A stretch of DNA of 64,000 nucleotides, from NCBI GenBank assembly GCA_003116975.1, contig BGKB01000079.1, forward strand, positions 124,001 through 188,000, written 5' to 3'. The notes under the pieces were generated by a model. It was not told where the DNA came from, ran no database searches, and was given only the letters and a program-made list of their open reading frames with translations. Source of the stretch: Aurantiochytrium sp. KH105 (lineage: Eukaryota > Sar > Bigyra > Thraustochytrida > Thraustochytriidae). Positions 40,523 to 51,327 of this stretch are shown here, piece by piece. Both the position numbers and the translations under genes were made by a program. Position 1 is the stretch's first letter; each line of letters starts with the position of its first letter.

Positions 40523-42582
40523 GCGGAGGAGCGACGGACTCGCGCGTCCTTCTCTGCTCTGGCTGGCTGGGCGTCGCCTCGCTCTCCGCTCTCGCCGCGC
40601 GTCTCTCCCCGCGCGAGGGGGCGGAGGGAGGGAGGGAGCGAGGGAGGGCCGCCGCCGCCGTCCCGCTCGCCCGCGCGCCCGGCGGGCCCCGCGGCCTGCC
40701 TCGAAGCCGGCGTGCGGCCGGCGCCAGCCTCAGGCGGGTGGCTGGTTGCGATGGATCGATGGATGGGCGTATGGATCGACGGCGGCTGGATGGATGGAGA
40801 TGGATGAACGAACGGAGCTCGCGCGCGGGGAGGCCTCGACGCCCGCGGCGCGGCGGGGAGGGAACCTGGCGCGCGCGGGGCCGCGGCGGGGGAGCTGGCG
40901 GCTTTGCGCCCGCTCTGCGCCGCTCCGCGCGCGGAGAGACCCGGCAGGCAGGCGGGCGGGCGGGCGGCCAGGGGACAATGTGTGGATGAAGATGCCGGGT
41001 CCGCAGCCACTGCTTGTGTAGTATGCGGCTATTCCCTGCCCGCCTGTTCCTGCTGCGATCTCGCGCCTCGCAGGCAGGTCGTCCGCGCTCGCGGGGCCTG
41101 GGGGCGCGGCGCGCTCGCAGGGGGAGGGGGGGAGGGAGGGAGGGAGGCCGGGCTGCCTCCGCGAGCTTGCAGCTGCTTGCGTGCGTGCGCGCTGCCTCGC
41201 GTGCGTGCGCTCTCCACGGTTGTTTGCTTTGATTCGAAGATGCGGCGACGGCCATGTGTGTTCTCTCGGCGCGCACACCGCGGTTACGCGCACGTGCTCG
41301 GCACGCAGGCAGGCCGCACCACGCGCTCGAGCGATCCAGCGCTCGCGCGACGAGCGGTTGAGCGTGCCTCGGCCGGCGACAGGGCAGAGGACGCGCGAAC
41401 TTGAAGACGCCATGGGCTTACGTTCTTTTCTTGCGTTTATTCTGTGGAGGAGTAGTAGGCTGAGCGAGCTGGGCTGGCGGTTTGTGGGAGCGTGGCAGGC
41501 GGGCCCTTCCTGCGGTGCACCTAGCTGACGGCGCGCCAAGTTCGCCGTTGGATAGATGGCGAGACACTGGCAGGTGCGGCCAGCGTGAGAGTGGATCATG
41601 AGTCGCTGCGTGACTGGGAGGGTGAGTGAGCTAGCTCACAGGCCGACTGATTTGCGAGCAGCGTCTCGCAGAGCTATATGAATGATACGAGTTTTGCTCG
41701 TGCTCTCGACTCGTCTAATGCGAGAGCCATTGCTCGTTCCATCGTGCTGTTTTGCATTCCAATTGTAGTGCGTTGTGCATCTTTCATTCCGTTTCATTCT
41801 CAAGCAAAGTAGAGTGAGACCAAGGCTTCGCAGGTTTTCCCAAAAGACTTCTTTGAAAAATAATTATTATCAAATGGTTGGTATGTGTTTGTGCGGTACC
41901 AGTGTCACGAGCAGACAGGTAGAGATTGGAATTTGTTGGCGAATGCCAACATTCATTCGAGAGCTCGTCCGCCTCCAAACCGGAAAGAAGTAAATTGTTT
42001 TTCAATTCTTGTTTGGAGCAATCCTTGTTTGGAGCAATCCTTTCGCGAATTATGGACAACTCGTTGAAAACTAGGCAACCCTGTCACTTTGATCAAACCT
42101 TCCGAGCAATCTTTCTCTCTCCAGCATTCGCTCTCCCAAGCTTTGCGTAGAGACGTCGAGTGTGACGTGCATCTACTGTACGAAGAGTCTGGCTGACAAT
42201 GTGCATGCAGAGGAAATTCTGCCCTTCGTAGGCTCGATAACCTACTTGCAAATGGCCGGTCGCCCACTTGCGGCCGGGCCTTCTCAAGTCAAGCAAATGA
42301 GGCCGAGCTTGCTGATGCAGGTACCGGTGCCAGCAGACCTCGAGCGACGCCGTGCGGACGGGGCGCCCCCGCGCGCGCGCCCGCGCGAGCAGCTCGGCTT
42401 CGCAGAGCCCCCGCTCGGCGGCAGCCCTGGGCCGCGATCCTGCCTGCCTGCCTGCCTGTAGCTACGCACGCGCAGGCGCACAAGCGCACAAGGTCTGCGT
42501 TCTCCGTGTGGCGCCGTTCGGCCCTCTGCAGACCCGGCCTCGGGCTCGAACTCGAGCGGGTGCAGCGTAGCACAGCGCAGCG
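40323..42582. promoter_or_regulatory. divergent upstream region of the two membrane-protein orphans
   Basis: About 2.26 kb between outward-facing starts at 40322 (-) and 42583 (+). It contains a CTG run (40486-40521), GC-rich low-complexity sequence with GGATGGATGG and GAGGGAGG motifs, an AT-richer section (about 41640-42120) with a 16-bp tandem repeat (42008-42039), and a CACTTGCGG motif at 42265. Overlapping GC-driven open frames (40062-41021 +, 40730-41599 -) are not called. Confidence 0.55.
40486..40521. repeat. (CTG)n trinucleotide array
   Basis: About twelve CTG units, 164-199 bp upstream of the minus-strand ATG at 40322. On that gene's coding strand it reads CAG and may be in its 5' UTR. 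Confidence 0.95.
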
Positions 42583-43551
42583 ATGGAGCCGCAGAACTAT
42601 GGCCAGATGGACGACGGGACGGACGCGTGGGCAGTGCATCGGGCGAGCCAGAGCGCCTCGATGCTGACGCAGGGCCAGATGAACCTCATGCTGCTCAGCG
42701 TCTTCGCGGGCTCCTTTCTCCTCAATTACATCATGGACGCTGGCGAAACACCGACGGAAGAAGGAGGCATTGTCATTATGGGCTGGGTTCTCGTGTTTCT
42801 TGGCGCTCTCGTGATGGTCATGTGGGGACTCCTGCTGTACAAGATTCGTGAGTGCGGCGTGTGGCCGGAAGAGGTCCGCTTTCAGAGTGACGGCCAAATC
42901 GTCGTCATCATGGGATGCTGCACCAAGGCTCTCGACGCATCCAACAATGGCGTGACCATGGTCCGACGGCGCGTGCACTGGAACGACAGCCTTGGTGTCT
43001 TTTGCAACGTTATCACGGACAAAACCCGCGACGAGGTCTTTGTGCTCGTGCCCACGGCGGGACCAAGGTACTGGTACGGATTTGCATTTCAGCCCGAAGA
43101 CCCAGGATCCTTTGTGCACGACTGCTCGCACGCAGGTGTAATCATCGAAGGCGGGCCTGACGCAGAGCTTGGCGTGGTCCTGGCATCGAGCGCAGCGCGA
43201 TCTCGGTCCCGATCTGCCACCTTTGAAAGTGAGGAGGGGACGTCGTTGCACGAAGGCCTTTTGTCCCGCGATTTAGAATTTTGGCGCGCTCCGCTTCGCA
43301 CGCCGGTCTTTTCTCGTCAAGGAACAAGCAGCAGACGTCGTCTGCGTCACCCGCTTCTGGAGGATTTGCGCAATGCAACATCTTCTCTGGAAAGTATGCG
43401 CGACAGTTCTGGTATCGACACTGATTCCGATGCAGACCACGAAGCAGAAGGTGATATTGCAAGCGAACACTCGTGCTCTTCCTCGTCTTCATCAGACGCG
43501 ACGAGCGTGAGCGAAATGCTGCGCAAGAACAATAACATTATTGAGGTCTAG
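42583..43551 (+). CDS. two-helix membrane protein with Ser-rich tail, function unknown
   Basis: A 322-residue single-exon protein from ATG 42583 (MEPQNYGQMDDG). Two transmembrane helices are clear: about 34-51 (NLMLLSVFAGSFLLNYIM) and about 63-86 (IVIMGWVLVFLGALVMVMWG), joined by a short acidic loop (GETPTEEG). A compact domain of about 87-195 follows, with several beta-like stretches (GQIVVIMGCC, VTMVRRRVHW, DEVFVLVPT, YWYGFAFQP), then a Ser/acidic disordered tail with a ten-residue-plus Ser-rich run. The hairpin-plus-small-domain layout suggests a two-pass protein with both ends on one side, probably the cytosol. I do not recognise the family. Confidence 0.82.
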   Translation: MEPQNYGQMDDGTDAWAVHRASQSASMLTQGQMNLMLLSVFAGSFLLNYIMDAGETPTEEGGIVIMGWVLVFLGALVMVMWGLLLYKIRECGVWPEEVRFQSDGQIVVIMGCCTKALDASNNGVTMVRRRVHWNDSLGVFCNVITDKTRDEVFVLVPTAGPRYWYGFAFQPEDPGSFVHDCSHAGVIIEGGPDAELGVVLASSAARSRSRSATFESEEGTSLHEGLLSRDLEFWRAPLRTPVFSRQGTSSRRRLRHPLLEDLRNATSSLESMRDSSGIDTDSDADHEAEGDIASEHSCSSSSSSDATSVSEMLRKNNNIIEV

Positions 43552-44607
43552 CACGCGAATGCTGGACAACAATGACAATCTCGGAACTGAGGCATTGGTG
43601 AGTTGTCGCGCCAACATACAACTTGTCGTCCGAGACGAAGACGAAGATGCTGCACCTAATAATGGACAAGGACAGCGAATCATTCGCGCACATATCAAAG
43701 TCAGTTGAGGACCGCGGCCGGCGTTTGTGGACCCCGACGACAAAGGTGATCAAATTGCAACAAGAGGAAGGGGAGCGGGCAATTCTCGTTGCAAACGAGG
43801 CGCAGGAATGCGCTGCAGAGGGGAAAAACAACGTCACCCACTCCCCATCTCTTAATCACTCTCTCTTTTTCTCTCCTCTCCGTCGGTCTGAATGGATGAA
43901 TGAACGGAAGCATAGATGAAGGCCAAACTTGTACGTATCGGCATGTACTGTTTTCTTCTTATCGAATGAACAAAGGTGCGCGCGGCTCGGTGTGCCGGAC
44001 GAGAAAGCGCGCGTCAAAATGAAATCGTAAACATCATAATTGTGGTGATAAGATACAAATGAAACAAAATAGGTTGGGGTGGGGCAGCGCGGCGCAGTGC
44101 CAAGGGACGATGCACGTTTTCCCCTCTTTCCCATAAGACGGACGTCTCGGCCGTCAAGACACGCGCGTGTGGTCTCACAAAGATGTTACTCTTGGTCTCG
44201 TGATGCCTCGATGACTTTTTCGAACGTTTATGACTGCTCGATTCAAAAAGGCGACCTCGCTCTTGACAGAATGGCGAGGAAGAAGAGTGCCCAGAATACT
44301 TTTTGTCGTGATACCACACGATTGAATCGCGATATGTCTGATTAATTGAACACCTGCGGCATCGGGGTGTGCCAGGATGCAATCGTATAATCCCATAATA
44401 CGTAAAGCATCTTGGCATGCATAGCCTTATACAAATCCGTGAGGCGAGGACGCACGCGCGGCAGATGCTCCATTGATGCGGGGCAGAAACACGAAACGAA
44501 TAGCGTTTTGCTGATGGCAACAGAAACAGCCCTCCGTGACCTCGCCAGAACACAAAGAATGTTGCTTGTCTCGCGCCTTGCTGGACAACGAAAAGCCTTG
44601 CCCCCTC
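43552..44607. other. convergent 3' intergenic gap
   Basis: About 1.06 kb of mixed composition lies between the stops of the two-helix protein and the dysferlin/VASt protein. Small open frames occur but none has a recognisable domain. No repeat or RNA gene is visible. Confidence 0.5.
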
Positions 44608-47346
44608 TTAGTAATTGTAGCGAGGATTGACAGGGCGAATCGAGGACACCTCTTCGTCAACACGATAGGCGATACCGGATGGACTTGCAATAGTGAGCTG
44701 GGTAACTTGCTGCTGCTGTTGCTCGTGACGGCGACGCTTGAGCACAGTCTGAACATAGGGAAGCCAATCTTCGACGTAATGAGCAAGAACTTGTCTGCGC
44801 GCGTTGGACTCGACAAAGACGCGGACCGACTCATCCTCGGCGCGTAGATCGACTTGGTGCGTGATGATAATGCGCGTCATCTTGTTTTTCCAGTCGACAA
44901 GAACGACGCGAATTTCGTCCTGGTAAATGTTGCCGTAGGGAGACTCGGGACTCTGTAGAGAAGAATCTACCTGATAGCCGGCGCCCGGATCTGAGCGTAC
45001 AAGCTTGTCTTTGGCGATGACCTCGTGCCCGGCGTAGACCTTTCGCTTGGGTGTCCGGTATACGATTTTCCGACGCGAGCCAATCTGCGTATCCAGTGAC
45101 CAAGGTTCCTCGAGCTCGACCTCGAACTTGCACGACTCGAAAAAGTTTTCATGAAACTCGTCGTCAAAGTAGAGGAGGTCAAAGCATTCGTCGACGCGCA
45201 AGGGAAGCAAACGATCGAGAATGAGGTTGCAGTATTGCGGCGTGTCAAGAAAGGCTCCCTCAAGAGGAAGCTCCATGGACTTTGTGAGGGTGAAGCGCTT
45301 GACCTGATCGCGGAGGGCAAATTCGATGGCCCCAATCCAATTTTCGCGAGAAATGAGCGAGTTGGTCGTGAACTTGACGGGCTGCTTTTCCTGCGGAAGA
45401 GAGACCTCGAAAATGTACGGCCCGGTCGTCTGCTGCTGACTCGGGTCGTTCTTATTGATGACGACAGCGCCGTCAAGGGACCAGGTGCGGAGCTCATGTC
45501 GCGTGAGCTGGTTCCACGCTTCGAGGTCGAGAGATCCAACAAGCTCGAGGTGGTTGGGAAAGTCGAAGCGAAAGTACGAGAGCGCGATACCGGTAATCTT
45601 GCCATGGAGACGCAGTCCTTGGGTGAGGACAAAGTAGCGGCATTGCCAGCGACCCGTTCCAGAGCTCCTACGCCCGAGCCACCCGTGCCAGATGACGGGA
45701 GATTCGATGCGGCTCTGACGAATGGGCATGCGGCGGCGGTACCAGCGACGATGGCGAACCACTGTGCTAATCGTGGTGGCGATGCGCGGGGTTCCTTTTG
45801 CCAGATTCGAGTCGAGGGGTCCAAAGTCCATGGCGTAGGTCCATCCATCGGCGCCGCATTGACCACTGATAGATCCGCTAACGTCGAGTGTCCAGTTCGT
45901 CGTGATCTCAAAGCCCTCGGGGACCTCAAGTTCATCGAGACTCTCCAGCTGGCCGCGACCGATGCGATCGGTAAAGTGCCACCGGTCGGTGGCGAGGAGC
46001 GCCTCCGCAGACCATCCCTTTTTCAGACCATAACGCTCGTTTTCCCAGAGCTCATCCTCGATCTCGCCGGCCTCGAGAGGTTTGATCGTAAAGGTGTCTT
46101 GAACAAAGGTAGGGTTCGAGAGCAAGGTGCCGCGCTGGTGGTCTTCGTCGGCCTCGAGATCTTCTTCGTCCTCATCATAACTGTCATCGAATTGCGAGAT
46201 TTGGTTCCACGCAGCTTCGGAGAGGGTAAGCTTTGGCTTGAAAACAGATCGACGCGGGGACTTTTGCGTGCTTCGCGTGCCCGTACCAGCTTGGTCTGCA
46301 GCATCAGAAGCTGATGCGGCACCAAAGGCAAGATCGTACCAGTCGGCAGCAAGAGCAGAGACAAAGGTAACGAGAAAGGGGCTCGCAGGCTCGGCAGGGG
46401 GCGCGGTGCGCACCGTGGAAGTCCTCGTGGCGCGTGTAAAGGTTCGACGCGTTGAGGATAGGCGCGTAGACCCGCGTTCGTAGATTGAAGAGACGGCTTG
46501 CAGGGGACGGCGAGGGACGAGATCCTCATCTTCGCCCTCGTCCTCGGAGTCCGTGTCGGGATAGCCGTAGATGGCGGCACCGAGGCGCTTGAGGAGACCA
46601 TTGCGTCGCTCCCTGCGACGGTCGGCCTTGGCCTGCGCATTGCGCATGCGCGCGATGGACTGGGCCCATATGGCGACTCGCGTTGCGTCTTGGAGATCCC
46701 GTTCCTGCTCGGCGTTGAGAATTCGAGCACGATGGCGCAATGCAGCCACCCAGCGCACGACAATGTCTTCGTTGTCGCTCTGGACAGGCATCATGAGCCA
46801 GTCGTGATTGCGCCGCGTGTAGACGCGCACGTAGACGAATCCAGAGGTTGAAATACGGGCGCGAACAGCGATAATTTCGGAAAAGGAGATTTGGCGCTGG
46901 GTGGAGGTAGCCCACTCGTCTTTGACTTGGCAAAGATGTTCTGCAATGTCGTCAATGACAAAAAATGCGAGCCTGCCCTTTTGCTTTTTCTTTGTGACGG
47001 CATCGCGGGAGACTTGAAAGAGCCATCCGCCAATGGCTTCGCGAGGTTCATCGGCGCTCCCGAAGCGCCACCTGAGACCGTACTCGTCGCTGATACCGAG
47101 GACCATGCCTTCCCATAGCATGTCGTCGACGCGGCGTTCAAGATCGACCTCCTCGTTGGAGAGTGCCTTTTGCTTGAAGGAGAGGGTCCCTCGAAGGTTT
47201 CGCATCGAGGCGCGAATCATCTCTCTTTCCCGAGATGTGCGGTTCGTGGCGGCCTTGCTGAGCTTGCGCGCCGGCATCTTGGCCATCAGGGGCTTCTTCC
47301 CTCCCGCTTGCGTAGCTGCAGCAGAGGCTCGCGGCTTGCTCTCCAT
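44608..47346 (-). CDS. dysferlin-PH-VASt multidomain protein, putative lipid transfer at membrane contacts
   Basis: A 912-residue single-exon protein from ATG 47346 (MESKPRASAAATQ). Domains in order: a PH/GRAM-like unit at about 105-212 (GGWLFQVS...IVVRWVAALRHRAR); a dysferlin/peroxin-type domain at about 430-540, with WENERYGLKKGW, NWTLDVSG...GWTYAMDFG and the Arg/Trp signature RHRRWYRRR; a PH domain at about 553-680 (HGWLGRRSS...WQCRYFVLT...ENWIGAIEFAL); and a VASt (StAR-like) domain at about 705-865 (LPLRVDECFDLLYFDDEFHENFFES). VASt domains of Lam/GRAMD1 proteins carry sterols between membranes, and dysferlin domains occur in ferlins and in peroxisomal/ER Pex23-type proteins. No C-terminal transmembrane anchor is seen, so membrane contact would rely on the PH and dysferlin units. 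A short Gln run is encoded near the 3' end. Confidence 0.85.
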   Translation of the reverse strand: MESKPRASAAATQAGGKKPLMAKMPARKLSKAATNRTSREREMIRASMRNLRGTLSFKQKALSNEEVDLERRVDDMLWEGMVLGISDEYGLRWRFGSADEPREAIGGWLFQVSRDAVTKKKQKGRLAFFVIDDIAEHLCQVKDEWATSTQRQISFSEIIAVRARISTSGFVYVRVYTRRNHDWLMMPVQSDNEDIVVRWVAALRHRARILNAEQERDLQDATRVAIWAQSIARMRNAQAKADRRRERRNGLLKRLGAAIYGYPDTDSEDEGEDEDLVPRRPLQAVSSIYERGSTRLSSTRRTFTRATRTSTVRTAPPAEPASPFLVTFVSALAADWYDLAFGAASASDAADQAGTGTRSTQKSPRRSVFKPKLTLSEAAWNQISQFDDSYDEDEEDLEADEDHQRGTLLSNPTFVQDTFTIKPLEAGEIEDELWENERYGLKKGWSAEALLATDRWHFTDRIGRGQLESLDELEVPEGFEITTNWTLDVSGSISGQCGADGWTYAMDFGPLDSNLAKGTPRIATTISTVVRHRRWYRRRMPIRQSRIESPVIWHGWLGRRSSGTGRWQCRYFVLTQGLRLHGKITGIALSYFRFDFPNHLELVGSLDLEAWNQLTRHELRTWSLDGAVVINKNDPSQQQTTGPYIFEVSLPQEKQPVKFTTNSLISRENWIGAIEFALRDQVKRFTLTKSMELPLEGAFLDTPQYCNLILDRLLPLRVDECFDLLYFDDEFHENFFESCKFEVELEEPWSLDTQIGSRRKIVYRTPKRKVYAGHEVIAKDKLVRSDPGAGYQVDSSLQSPESPYGNIYQDEIRVVLVDWKNKMTRIIITHQVDLRAEDESVRVFVESNARRQVLAHYVEDWLPYVQTVLKRRRHEQQQQQVTQLTIASPSGIAYRVDEEVSSIRPVNPRYNY

Positions 47347-47474
47347 GCCTCACGCGCCTGCGAGAAGCGTAGCCGCGACCCCGTCAAGAAGACGACGGTG
47401 CCGCGCCCTCGCCGCGAAAGAGAAGAGGCACACGCGCACCTGCTCAAGGCGACCGCGCGTGCGCAAGCGCGCAC

Positions 47475-47499
47475 GGGGGGATGGGGGGGGGGGGGGGGG
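47475..47499. repeat. poly-G tract near the dysferlin/VASt start
   Basis: Six G, AT, then seventeen G, 129-153 bp upstream of the minus-strand ATG at 47346. It reads as poly-C on the coding strand and could form a G-quadruplex on the other. Confidence 0.95.
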
Positions 47500-49089
47500 C
47501 AGCTCGGCGCGGCTCGGCGCGAGGCGGGGCGGGACGCTGCAGACACGGCCCTGGCGCCGCGCCGCGCTCCTCTCGCGTTGGGCTTCTGCCCTGCCCTGCC
47601 TGCCGAGGGCGTATACGTGAAAAGGCGTCTTCTCCTTCCCCCTCTTTTTCCTCATTCTGCCCGAATGCATGCTTGCGCGCATACGTACCACCCGCCTGCC
47701 GCCCACCTCCGCCACGCGCCCGCTTCCCTGGCCGCCGGCCCGGGCCCGCCCGGCCCGCTGGCTAGCCTCGCCCGCCGCCTCGCTGCGCACGCGCGCGAGC
47801 GCGAGCGCCTGCCTCGCGGGCGACGGGCGGCGCTGCACGTGCCGGCCGGCGCTGCACGTGCCGCGCGGCGAAGCCAGCCGCATGCCGACGTGCGGCATCA
47901 TGATGCTCTTGCACAGCAGCATGCTGCAGAGCTGAGCTCGAGGCGGCCAGCAAGCAAGCAGCTGTCGAAACAGAAGCCCTGCTTCCTCCCTCCCACTGCG
48001 AGAACGTGGTACGCGGAGCGCTCGAGGCCTACATCACGATGCTGGACGGTGAGCAAAGCAGAGCAAAGCGAAAGAGCCCGCCGTGTGTGTGCGTGCCAGC
48101 ATGCGCATACTTCCCTCGGGAAAACTGACTAATAACCAGCGACAGCAGAACTAGGCCTATCAAGAAACAAACCCTGCCGCCGCGCCGAGCGGCCAGCTCC
48201 GGCCGGCAGGCCCTGCTCTCTCCTCCGGTCCGAGTCGCGCGCGAACCGGGAGCTGGCTCGCGGCGGCCGGCGAGAAAGCTCGGCTCGGCTCGGCTCGACA
48301 CGAGGCACGGCAGCGGCGCGTCCGTCGTCCGACACAGCGGCGCCGCGTGTGCGTCCCGTACGTACGTGTGCGAGCGTTATAATGATTAGTACAACTTGGC
48401 AGCGCAGTGTGTGCGCGGGCAGGGCTGCGTGGCGAAAATGGTCGCGAGGAGGAGGAGGCTGCGCATGCGCAATCAAAGGAGGGACTTTGTGCAGCGCGAG
48501 TTGACGGGCAAGGCAGCGGCACGGCCGGCACGAGCGGGAGCCGCAGCGGCACCGTGTGCGAGGTCAAGGACGGATTGGAAAAGCGAAGCGAGGCAGCACC
48601 GACGAAAAGAGGTGAGGTGCACACGTGTGCGATGACGTCATGCACTGTGAGCACCGGCTGCGGAGACCAAGGACAAGGATAGATAGCTTTGGCGTACGCG
48701 ATCGAAGCTCACGAGAAAGATTATTCTTGGAAAAGGGTGTCGTTGTGTCAAGTACATTTTCATCTTGGCTTCAAGGTGTTGAACCGCTCATGGCAAGTGG
48801 ATTGCTTTGTACTACTCTAGGATCGCTATGATAGCTTCGTGTCCAGCGAAATGACCTGGATTACTGGTGCACCTTTAAGGTTTGTCGAAGGAATGTAGGG
48901 GAGTACATGATGATCTTCATCCTTTGGCCGCGCTAGTTCATGCTGTAGGCGTTGTAAGGCTCATCGTAACGTCCCAAAAACCAGTGACTATTAAGTTTAA
49001 ACTTGGATGGTTTTTGAGACGGAAAGTTCGCAAGAGTCTTCCCGTGGGAGCCATATTGATCCCACCACTTCTATGGTGCTGCTGTCTGC

Positions 49090-49127
49090 TCATCTCATCT
49101 CATCTCATCTCATCTCATCTCATCTCC
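49090..49127. repeat. (CATCT)n microsatellite
   Basis: About seven and a half perfect CATCT pentanucleotides. Confidence 0.95.
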
Positions 49128-49422
49128 ATTTCCCTCAACAAGGTATGGTCTGGCCAAGGTCACTTTCCCAACATACGTACAAAGCGTTTCCGTAAAAGTA
49201 CATTACTGGGAGCCTAAGTTTGACCCGTCAGATTCGCAATGCAAGGAAACTCTACGCTCGCGAATGGACGCGATCGAGCCGCAGAAAGACTGAAGATTAA
49301 GTAGAGTTTGAGGCTGCGAAAGTGAACGAGCAGACAGCCGCGTTCAGCATATCGCAGCTTCGTGCTGTAATGTCCGCGATAACCCGGGGAAAATTCGATC
49401 GTTAAAAAAGGGGGATGCTGCT

Positions 49423-49920
49423 TAAAAGACTTTACATCTCGCAAAGAGGATGCACGACCAATTTTTATGTAAGTGCGCGTTTCGCCATACTTTGGCTGGA
49501 AAATCTGACCAATAAATTTGTGGCGTACTTGTTTCATTTCACCTCGCAAAAAGGATTTCTGCCAGTTCTTCTTTTTGGCGTTATTTTCCCTTGTTATGAA
49601 GTAAAATAAAATCATTCCCTCCCAATCAAAGACGGCCAGAAAAGAAAACAGTCACTGATAAAGAGGCTGCCGCTCAAAAGATTTTGCATCTCGCAAAGAG
49701 AATAGACGATCTTTTGATGAAAGCGCGCGTTCTGCCGAGCTATGGTTAAGAATTCTGACCAATCAATCTGTGCTGTACTTGTTTCATTTCATCTTGCAAT
49801 ATGTTTTCTGTCATTTCTTTTTTCTTGGTTTAACTTTTTCGAAAAGCGGAATAATTCTCTCCCGATCAAAGAACAGTCGAGCCGTAAAAGTAATAGATCG
49901 CGCTGGGTGCGTCTGCGAGA
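49423..49920. repeat. imperfect ~250-bp tandem duplication
   Basis: Two diverged head-to-tail copies. CATCTCGCAAAGAG occurs at 49435 and 49687, CTGACCAAT at 49505 and 49754, and CTTGTTTCATTTCA recurs at the same offset. The period varies between 249 and 252, so indels have accumulated. The sequence is AT-rich compared with its surroundings and encodes nothing recognisable. Confidence 0.8.
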
Positions 49921-51283
49921 CGTCTCTCGTACCTTGAGCAAGCCCGAACGCTTGATTTTTCTCTTTTCAAGAATTTCTATGGCTTTCTCATTGTAGATCC
50001 AAGATCGCTGGCTTGTTGCCCAGCGGTTCTTGTTGCCGCAATGAAGTCGTCAAAGCTTGCTACGAGCGGCAAACCAAGACGAAAAATCGGTTGGAAAAGA
50101 TGTTTCTTGCAACGAACAGTTTGGCGCACAAGGTTAATGAATGAATGAGTTGCTGCTGCGAGTGACGATTGACCGCGTCGGCTCTCCTGGCGTCCCGCCG
50201 ACTTTCTCTGCTGCTTGATTTTGGAAATATAATTCAGCTTTGGAAGAGGTCTGTTTTTTATAAAACTTGGCAAAACGCAAGAATACATTTATCCTTGCAA
50301 GGCTGTCAAAGACATTGTTCGCTCGAGATTGCAGGAGGTGTGGCGGGTAAGTCAACGCTGGCTGCCTTCGACTGCTGACTGCTGGCTCTTTCGGCGTTGC
50401 TCGAGCGAATCGAGTGTTTTAAAATTAAATGTTATCTTGGGTTCGTTCTTGGATCGATTCTTCTTGCGAAAGTAAAGATCGTGAGCGTTTGTTTGTTGCT
50501 CGAAACCACCAGTGGCAGCTGCAGCTGCAGCTGGTGTGGAGCGATCGACTGCGACCTGCTGCAACGCTCATCAAGACAGTTCCTCGCCTAGATCTTCCAC
50601 TGCATAACAAGTGGCCAAGTGTACTCAAAAAACGCAACGCCCAAGCAAAGGGCCAGTCTGAGAGCGTTTGCGCTTTCGTCAGCGCCGCAGAACCGGCGCT
50701 GACGAGGTCACCGCGGGCGGTGCTGGCGCTCTTCTTCGAAGACCTCCCGACCTCTGCTTGGATCGACCAAGAACACGCTCGCTACACGGCACGGGGGCCG
50801 AGCACCGAACATGCTGTTGTTTGCTCCGAATCGTCCTCCGTCCCGCACAGACTTTACCAAACTCCAGGCTCGCAAATCATCGATCTTGCAGTCGGCGAGG
50901 ATGCAGGTGTGCGCACATCGCGAACCTGCGAAACAGAAAATCTCGGATCCCGCTCCGCCCTTACATAATAAATTATGAGCGCCAAAGTGCAGAGACGCCA
51001 ACGAGCCGCCAATCGCCAGTCGCCAGTCGCCAGTCTGCTCGCCTCATCGCCATCGCCTGTCGCCTCAAGCGTCGCTCCGCGCAGGCCTGGATCGCGCGCA
51101 AGCTCTCTCGCGCCTGTTCGCGGCCGCGGAGGCTGGAATGCGTTGCGCTGTTCCGGCCCGTTCCCGCGCCGCGTCATTGCAGCCAAAAGTGCAGCCGCGG
51201 GCGCCGGCGCTTGGCGAGAATAATGAGAGAGGATGGGAGAATGGGTGGCGGCCGTGGCAACTTCCACGAGCGCGTCGGGCCGC

Positions 51284-51327
51284 GAGAACGGCGCGTGCTC
51301 GTTCTGAGAACGGCGCGTGCTCGTTCT
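51284..51327. repeat. perfect 22-bp direct repeat
   Basis: Two adjacent identical 22-base copies (GAGAACGG...CTCGTTCT), a recent small tandem duplication in GC-rich spacer. Confidence 0.9.

Noticed and set aside
50429-50968. Plus-strand 179-codon frame in an AT-richer island
   Set aside because: No recognisable domain, non-ATG context and competing frames; left uncalled.
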